From: Allomyces macrogynus ATCC 38327 | Taxonomy: Eukaryota; Blastocladiomycota; Blastocladiomycetes; Blastocladiales; Blastocladiaceae | Direction of reading: 5' to 3' | Assembly (NCBI GenBank): GCA_000151295.1 | Contig: GG745358.1 | Coordinates: 322,021 to 351,897, forward strand | Length of the DNA: 29,877 nucleotides | In this document: positions 28,300 through 29,877 of the stretch, in pieces | Position numbering within the stretch: position 1 is the stretch's first letter | Layout of the letters: the number at the start of each line of letters is the position of its first letter | Translations under genes and position numbers: made by a program | Notes under the pieces: generated by a model | The model's input: only the letters and a program-made list of their open reading frames with translations | Told to the model about the DNA's origin: nothing | Databases searched by the model: none

Positions 28300-28692
28300 C
28301 TACCCATGAACCAACGCATCGTCAGCATACTTGTCCACCTCCTCTCTCCTCCATCCCACGTACCGATCGCTCACACCCTTGACCGGTAAAAACGACAAGT
28401 GCCGCTTGACCGTTTCCACGGGCGGCAACGGCTCTGACCGCGCCGCTGCACTACCTCTACCACTGGGCGTACGCGTCCTGCGCACCGCCCGCGCGGTCTC
28501 CCTTTCCGGCGGCGTTCTGTGCCAATCGACTTTCAGCGTCAACCCGTCACTGCGCATATCGTGCAGTTTCGCAATCGTGTCGAACCCGGCCGACGCGGTC
28601 GAGTAGGTCACGAGAGCCACACCCACGCGCTCGCCGTTCGGGGTCGTGGGCATCGTGATGCTGAGGATTTCGCCAAAGGGGGAGAGTTGTGC
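28300..28692 (-). CDS. Partial RNA-recognition-motif-like protein (internal exon or exons)
   Basis: An exon begins after a CTTAG 3' splice site (about 28693-28697). It encodes LSPFGEILSITMPTTPNG followed by RVGVALVTYSTASAGFDTIA, then LTLKVDWHR. This pattern (a helix ending in FGEI, an RNP1-like strand, a helix, and a final strand) resembles the second half of an RRM. A basic Arg/Ser-rich stretch follows, and then VKRHLSFLPVKGVSDRYVGW with an acidic end, stopping at 28300. The RNP2 strand expected in an upstream exon was not found in 28700-29090. The start and full structure are therefore unresolved, and the stop at 28300 may lie in an intron. RRM proteins bind RNA in splicing, export or translation; nothing here decides which. 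It is divergent from KRI1. Confidence 0.4.
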   Translation of the reverse strand, partial: AQLSPFGEILSITMPTTPNGERVGVALVTYSTASAGFDTIAKLHDMRSDGLTLKVDWHRTPPERETARAVRRTRTPSGRGSAAARSEPLPPVETVKRHLSFLPVKGVSDRYVGWRREEVDKYADDALVHG

Positions 28693-29098
28693 CTAAGAAC
28701 CGGATGCATAGCACGTGAGTGGGTGATCGAAGATCACAGGTGGTCGAGATTGGCGGACGGATGGCTTGGTTGGCGAAAGGCGACGGTCTGCCGATGCCGT
28801 CGCTTGATTGCTCGACGCGTGGTTGCCAGAGCGCAACGGTCCGCGTGCGTGCACGTGGCCACCGCGCACGTTCGCGATCGGCGCGCTTCCGGCACACCCA
28901 CACCGCTCGCCACATCGCCACCATCGCCATCGAGCTCGAGCGCATCGGCATCGGCTGCACGACGACGACCGCCGGCACCGGCAGCTAATCGGCCCGCGCG
29001 CACTGCGACTCACCCGCTGCAACTCGCTGCAGCTGCCAATCGCCGGCTCCACTGCCGCACCCGCGTTCGACTCCGCACGCCGCACGCCACACGCAGCC
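28693..29098. promoter_or_regulatory. Divergent region upstream of KRI1
   Basis: It lies between the RRM-like exon (-) and the KRI1 start (+). It presumably contains the KRI1 promoter and 5' UTR plus any upstream exon of the minus-strand gene. Frames on both strands are biased translations (Arg/His/Thr-rich) without motifs. Confidence 0.35.
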
Positions 29099-29877
29099 AT
29101 GTCGCTCTTCAACGACGACGACGACGTGCAGCTCACTGTCAACCCGCGGTTTGCCGCGCAGTACGAGTCCAAGAAAAAGGCTGAGGAGCTCACCAACCGT
29201 GCGCATCCGGCCCACCTCACCCCCCGCCGCTCGACCACGCGCCTGACCCTCGCAACCCGGCACTAGTCTCGGAAAAGTACCGCGACGTCGAGGAGCGGCA
29301 ACTCAAGAAAATCTCCGAGTTGCGGCGCAAGTACGGCACCAACGCCGACATTTCCGCGGTTCTCGAAGACGACGATCGGTCCGGCTCGGACGACGACGAC
29401 GACGATTCGGATAGCGAAGAGGAGGACGAGAATGGCGAACTGGTCACGCCCGACGTGGACGCGCAGATTTTGAAGACCTTGGCGCTGATTCGCAAACGTG
29501 ATCCGGCCGTGTACCAGGCCGATAAGCAGTTTTTCGATGGTATGGAAACCACCGCGTGCGGCAGGTGGTGACGGTTTGGCGGCGGCGGCGACTGACGTAA
29601 ACTTGGTGTGTGTGTGTGTGTGCCGACAGAGGAAGAGCTCACCAAGGCGCAGGTCGAGTGGAAGAGGAAGCAAGAGGAACTCAAGGTGTGTACTCCGGCT
29701 TTCTCGCCCCACATGTGAATCCCGTCACTCACGTCCCTCTCTTCACCCCCCCCCCCCCCCCAAACAGAAGCGCAAGAAAAAGGTGACGCTCAAGGACCTC
29801 GAGCGCGAGCAAGTGCTGCAGGGCATCACCGACGTGGCCGCGGCTGAAGAAGACGAGCTCAACGCCCTCAAGCGGAA
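29099..29877 (+). CDS. KRI1: KRI1-type ribosome biogenesis factor (3' partial)
   Basis: KRI1 is a nucleolar protein needed for 40S subunit (18S rRNA) processing and associates with KRR1. Exons 29099-29198, 29267-29539, 29630-29685 and 29768 to the edge join in phase (1,1,0). Visible conserved parts: VNPRFAAQYESKKKAEELTN near the N-terminus, a coiled basic stretch (VEERQLKKISELRRKYG), an acidic Asp/Ser/Glu run, and the diagnostic segment ELVTPDVDAQILKTLALIRK with RDPAVYQADKQFF. After these comes the KKKVTLKDLERE motif, where the window ends. Introns are 29199-29266 (CTGAC branch, CTAG end), 29540-29629 (contains a TG repeat) and 29686-29767 (C16 tract before the 3' site). The family is usually 500-700 residues, so most of the protein lies to the right. 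Confidence 0.9.
29603..29622 (+). repeat. TG dinucleotide microsatellite in KRI1 intron 2
   Basis: About nine TG units occur just upstream of the CGACAG 3' splice site of the intron 29540-29629. The position close to the branch and 3' site means length changes could affect splicing, but this is only positional inference. Confidence 0.85.
29746..29761 (+). repeat. C16 homopolymer in the polypyrimidine tract of KRI1 intron 3
   Basis: Sixteen C residues end six bases before the exon 4 junction (AAACAG then AAGCGC). The tract takes the place of the polypyrimidine tract. Exact length is uncertain, as with any homopolymer. Confidence 0.85.

Noticed and set aside
27584..28382. Plus-strand frames of about 240 codons opposite the start of RAD52
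   Set aside because: They are antisense to the RAD52 first exon and its promoter. There are no motifs and the translations are Arg/Ser/Gly-biased.
1..29877. CRISPR arrays, operons, bacterial ribosome binding sites, tRNA or rRNA genes
   Set aside because: None was seen. Spliced genes with GT-AG introns show nuclear eukaryotic DNA, and I found no cloverleaf or rRNA-like segment by eye. A tRNA search program would be needed to exclude small ones.

Overview
The window is nuclear DNA of a GC-rich eukaryote. Almost every intact gene is split by short GT-AG introns (about 54-139 nt, one tentative intron of 217 nt). The introns share 5' sites such as GTACGT, GTGCGT or GTGCGC, CTGAC/CTAAC-like branch sites and CAG or TAG 3' ends. 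A CHASE-type hybrid histidine kinase, a fungal-style RAD52, KRI1, and relics of a repeat family built on a G-H-x-x-x-L-D-W-W motif together suggest an early-diverging zoosporic fungus. Blastocladiomycota is my best guess, but this is an inference from gene content and not a taxonomic assignment.

Layout, left to right. (1) 1-4419 (+): a CHASE-PAS-kinase-like-receiver sensor, open at the left edge, whose kinase core looks degenerate while its receiver looks intact. (2) 4420-12664: an accessory stretch. It holds three decayed members of the DWW repeat family (4970-5155 minus, 5721-6468 minus, 11780-12664 plus), one unrecognised but apparently intact three-exon gene (6722-8518 minus), and a roughly 3 kb block with very few CG dinucleotides (9001-11940). 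(3) 13039-14901 (-): a seven-exon armadillo-like protein with an N-terminal membrane anchor. It is divergent from (4) 15733-17103 (+), fumarylacetoacetase, the last enzyme of tyrosine catabolism. (5) 17711-19940 (-): a secreted-domain DOMON plus cytochrome b561 membrane protein with a long repetitive Pro/Ser tail, convergent with fumarylacetoacetase. (6) 20580-22150: a second CG-depleted block carrying a broken Ulp1-type cysteine protease, most likely a transposon relic. (7) 22507-25742 (+): a gamma-tubulin complex component (Spc97/Spc98 family) with one apparent 1-base frameshift. (8) 25877-27837 (-): RAD52 with a glutamine-rich tail, convergent with the preceding gene. (9) 28300-28692 (-): part of a possible RNA-recognition-motif protein. 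(10) 29099 to the right edge (+): the start of the ribosome-biogenesis factor KRI1.

The intact genes are unrelated housekeeping, signalling and membrane functions, each with its own promoter; there is no operon or gene cluster. The two CG-poor blocks have sharp edges against CG-rich surroundings and show TG/CA enrichment. That is what long-term CpG methylation followed by deamination of silenced repeats would leave. All exon coordinates were worked out by eye from splice signals, phase continuity and protein family conservation.
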